A stretch of DNA of 64,000 bases from Bacteroidales bacterium UBA4116 (lineage in GTDB: Bacteria > Bacteroidota > Bacteroidia > Bacteroidales > Tannerellaceae): assembly GCA_002381645.1 (NCBI GenBank), contig DFXE01000010.1, forward strand, positions 410,663 through 474,662, read 5' to 3'. Every line of letters starts with the position of its first letter. The first letter of the stretch is position 1. The position numbers and the translations under genes were made by a program. Below the pieces are notes generated by a model that had not been told where the DNA came from, did not search any database, and was given only the letters and a program-made list of their open reading frames with translations. Below are positions 61,712-64,000 of the stretch, piece by piece.

Positions 61712-62920
61712 TTATGATAAGGCTGCAATGGCCGATCCGATCAGATTAGCATTGTGCATATGGTCAATATCTACTTTTACATGGTTTAATCCAAAGCTTT
61801 TTAATAGGTTATGAAGGTCCACAATCACAATGTCTTTATAATTTGTCCCTTTTCTGTCTTCACTCCAGAAAAGACTACCTTCTGCTATCAAGCGAATTTT
61901 TTTAATTTCTTTATTATGTGAACACATCACTAATATTAATCCGGCAAGGGATGCAGCCACAAGTTTTGCTGATCTTTGGTAGATCCAACGGGCCACCCGT
62001 ACATATTTCTCTTTATGAATATCAGGGTATCCCATAATATTCGTCAGTTTCTGCGCATCAAATTTATCTTCAAATTCATCAAAAGGAAAAACACTTTTAA
62101 GTATTTCACCCAAATACATTCCGGAAACTGCTTTTTCAAAACGTTGCGCACCGAAGCTACCCGAACTTGCATCAACAATTTCATCAATACAAGTCAAATG
62201 TGGAGGGTCGAAATTACCCGATTCCAAATTTACAGGTAATAAACCATTTATATTGCCATTATCCTTTAACTTCGTTATTTTATCAGCGTTGATAAAAGTT
62301 GCCATATTTGTACCTGTACCGACGATAAGGCCTATGTATGCATCATAATCGTTTTTAGTAAGGCCGGCAAATAAACTGGCAACCGTATCGTTGATTACAT
62401 TTGCTTTTGTGAATTGCTTTTTTCCAGCTTGTTTATTTAAGTAATTTACTAACGGCTCTCCAACGGGTTTACCTATCATTTCCGGTATATTAACACCTTT
62501 TGTCCAACGGAGTAGGGTTGCATCCCCATTTGGCAACGAACCGGCCGGATATGAAAAGCAATAACCAATAGGCATAGGTTCATCTATTTTTATTTCCATA
62601 ATCGGATCAGCCTGTTCTTTGTATAATTGTTCTTCTGTAAATCCGGGTTTTTTCATGATTGAAAGGTCTTTTTTCCAACCATTTTCAGGACGTATCGTTG
62701 TTTTCCCGTTTACAAAATCGACAGTAGCTACCCTGTAATTTGTTCCACCCAAATCTAAGACCAGAGCTTTTCCTTCCGCACCGGCTTTCGGGCTTATAAA
62801 TGTGGGTATACATTGTACTTCCTGATTCTCTTTACTTAACCCTTCTTCAACCTTACTCTTTAGAGATTCAGCAATCTCCTTCAACTGTTCTGTACTCAGT
62901 TTAAAAATGTTTTTCTTCAT
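61712..62920 (-). CDS. Hexokinase
   Basis: The 402-residue protein is of the eukaryotic-type hexokinase family, as in other Bacteroidales. The phosphate motif V-L-D-L-G-G-T-N-Y-R-V lies at about 53-63, the sugar-binding S-Y-P-A-G-S and V-I-N-D-T-V-A-S-L with the catalytic Asp follow, and G-L-I-V-G-T-G-T-N is the phosphate-2 loop. It phosphorylates glucose or other hexoses at C6. I chose the ATG at 62920; 16 extra codons upstream are possible but do not look conserved. Confidence 0.93.
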   Translation of the reverse strand: MKKNIFKLSTEQLKEIAESLKSKVEEGLSKENQEVQCIPTFISPKAGAEGKALVLDLGGTNYRVATVDFVNGKTTIRPENGWKKDLSIMKKPGFTEEQLYKEQADPIMEIKIDEPMPIGYCFSYPAGSLPNGDATLLRWTKGVNIPEMIGKPVGEPLVNYLNKQAGKKQFTKANVINDTVASLFAGLTKNDYDAYIGLIVGTGTNMATFINADKITKLKDNGNINGLLPVNLESGNFDPPHLTCIDEIVDASSGSFGAQRFEKAVSGMYLGEILKSVFPFDEFEDKFDAQKLTNIMGYPDIHKEKYVRVARWIYQRSAKLVAASLAGLILVMCSHNKEIKKIRLIAEGSLFWSEDRKGTNYKDIVIVDLHNLLKSFGLNHVKVDIDHMHNANLIGSAIAALS

Positions 62921-63088
62921 ATTAGCTTTTATTATTGATAATCCAATCTCCAAATATATGACTTTCATTCCTAATTTTCAAAAAATGACACTTAATCACT
63001 TCAATACTTTCAATAATTATGTATTGATAATACTACGAAAAAGACGAATAAAAAAAAGAAAACCGTATGGTAGCTATATTATTCTACA

Positions 63089-63096
63089 TACCTTTG
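63089..63096 (+). promoter_or_regulatory. -7 promoter box of tdh
   Basis: TACCTTTG matches TAnnTTTG, 28 nt before the ATG at 63125. No -33 TTTG at proper spacing was found. Confidence 0.5.
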
Positions 63097-63124
63097 CGAA
63101 AAACTTTAAAGTACTTAAAACGCG

Positions 63125-64000
63125 ATGAAAAATGTATTGGTAATTGGGTCTACCGGCCAGATTGGCACGGAGTTAACGCTGGAACTAAGAAAACGCTACA
63201 ATGGAAATATTGTTGCCGGGTACATTCCCGGAGCAGAGCCCAAAGGAGAATTACTGGAAACCGGACCCGCAGAAATCGTAGACATTACAAATGACAAACA
63301 AATTGCTGAAGTTGTATCAAAATATAAAATTGATACCATTTATAACTTAGCAGCATTACTTTCTGCAGTAGCAGAAGCCAAACCTCAATTAGCCTGGAAA
63401 GTCGGCATGGATGGACTTTTTAACGTATTGGAAGTAGCCCGTGAATATTCTTGTGCGGTTTTTACCCCCAGTTCTATCGGCGTATTTGGTGATAATACGC
63501 CTAAAGATAATACGCCGCAGGATACTATTCGTAACCCGCGAACGATGTATGGCGTAACAAAAGTTGGTGGCGAACTATTGAGTGATTATTATTACATCCG
63601 TTTCGGGGTCGATACCCGTTCTGTAAGATTCCCCGGATTAATATCCTATTTTGCACCTCCCGGGGGCGGAACTACCGATTATGCGGTGGATATCTATTAT
63701 GAAGCTGTAAAAGGTAACCATTTCAAATGCCCGATAGCCGCAGGAACTTTTATGGATATGATGTATATGCCGGATGCCTTACATGCCGCTATACAACTGA
63801 TGGAGGCTGACCCTACGCGTCTGATTCACAGAAATGCGTTCAATATCACTTCTATGAGTTTTGACCCGGAAATCATTTACAACAATATTAAAAAGTATAT
63901 TCCGGATTTTACAATGGAATATCAAGTAGATCCACTTCGACAGGCCATTGCGGACTCATGGCCTAATTCGCTTGATGACACCTGTGCACGTGAAGAGTGG
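63125..64000 (+). CDS. tdh: L-threonine 3-dehydrogenase, SDR type (partial, runs off the window)
   Basis: The 292 visible residues start with V-L-V-I-G-S-T-G-Q-I-G-T-E (NAD-binding G-x-x-G-x-x-G), N-L-A-A-L-L-S-A-V-A-E, the catalytic Thr/Ser region F-T-P-S-S-I and the Tyr-x-x-x-Lys motif Y-G-V-T-K. A-F-N-I-T-S-M-S-F near the end is typical of the short-chain threonine dehydrogenases of Bacteroidota and Flavobacterium. The enzyme oxidises threonine to 2-amino-3-ketobutyrate. The window ends before the stop; full-length enzymes have about 315-320 residues. Confidence 0.92.
   Translation, partial: MKNVLVIGSTGQIGTELTLELRKRYNGNIVAGYIPGAEPKGELLETGPAEIVDITNDKQIAEVVSKYKIDTIYNLAALLSAVAEAKPQLAWKVGMDGLFNVLEVAREYSCAVFTPSSIGVFGDNTPKDNTPQDTIRNPRTMYGVTKVGGELLSDYYYIRFGVDTRSVRFPGLISYFAPPGGGTTDYAVDIYYEAVKGNHFKCPIAAGTFMDMMYMPDALHAAIQLMEADPTRLIHRNAFNITSMSFDPEIIYNNIKKYIPDFTMEYQVDPLRQAIADSWPNSLDDTCAREEW

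Overview
The window comes from the chromosome of a Bacteroidota bacterium, most likely order Bacteroidales (Dysgonomonas, Proteiniphilum or Parabacteroides-like). The reasons are the Bacteroidota -7 promoter box TAnnTTTG upstream of many genes (often with TTTG 18-23 nt further up), the near absence of Shine-Dalgarno sequences, the pheA / prephenate aminotransferase / DAHP synthase-chorismate mutase / tyrA gene order, a KamA-family radical SAM protein, a CcsBA fusion and an SDR-type threonine dehydrogenase.

Layout. 1-4956: the end of a TolC gene, then HlyD, two ABC ATPases and two ABC-2 permeases, a complete YbhGFSR-like tripartite exporter. 5101-12137: MFS and EamA transporters, glutamine-dependent NAD synthetase, a DUF2148 protein and a KamA-like radical SAM protein. 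12138-13267: a 1.1 kb gap with a striking array of four palindromes on an exact 22-bp pitch. 13868-27948: a ten-gene minus-strand block (IclR regulator, propeller-cytochrome c, chorismatase/RidA-like protein, cupin lipoprotein, giant NPCBM/propeller/cytochrome c/FGE protein, CcsBA, VOC protein, DhaK, DhaL, LsrF-like aldolase). It looks like a catabolic system joining extracytoplasmic cytochrome c proteins to cytoplasmic ketose phosphorylation and C-C cleavage. Its dhaL-lsrF gap is built of two inverted 8-bp repeat arrays. 28239-31011: ThuA, an outer-membrane protein and a DUF1080 lipoprotein. 31223-43981: an AraC-type regulator and housekeeping genes (ybaN, fmt, ClC, sugar-phosphate transferase, tsaC, recJ, recQ, tRNA-His, folD, ffh). 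44448-48632: the Phe/Tyr operon, preceded by what reads as a complete transcription attenuator: promoter, a Phe/Tyr-rich leader peptide, an antiterminator segment and a terminator 26 nt before pheA. 48669-49995: an OxyR-like regulator and a second palindrome array with about 22-bp pitch.

49993-60660 is an accessory island downstream of tRNA-Pro(TGG). Three progressively degenerate copies of the tRNA-Pro 3' part (near 51622, 55985 and 60558) mark successive integrations. The cargo is lipoproteins, a BspA-like leucine-rich repeat protein, an Ig-like (BIG2) lipoprotein, an AbiC-like membrane protein, a frameshifted tyrosine integrase, a Fic protein, an IS21 remnant and decayed ORFs. The B-C segment is very AT-rich. 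60666-64000 returns to core genes (SRAP/YedK, hexokinase, threonine dehydrogenase running off the end), plus a candidate free-standing small RNA at 61575-61637.

Two observations seem most worth following: the aromatic attenuator and the cytochrome/DhaKL/LsrF block. The two 22-bp palindrome arrays and the 8-bp inverted arrays are unexplained structure. All homology calls were made by reading the sequences; no database search was possible.
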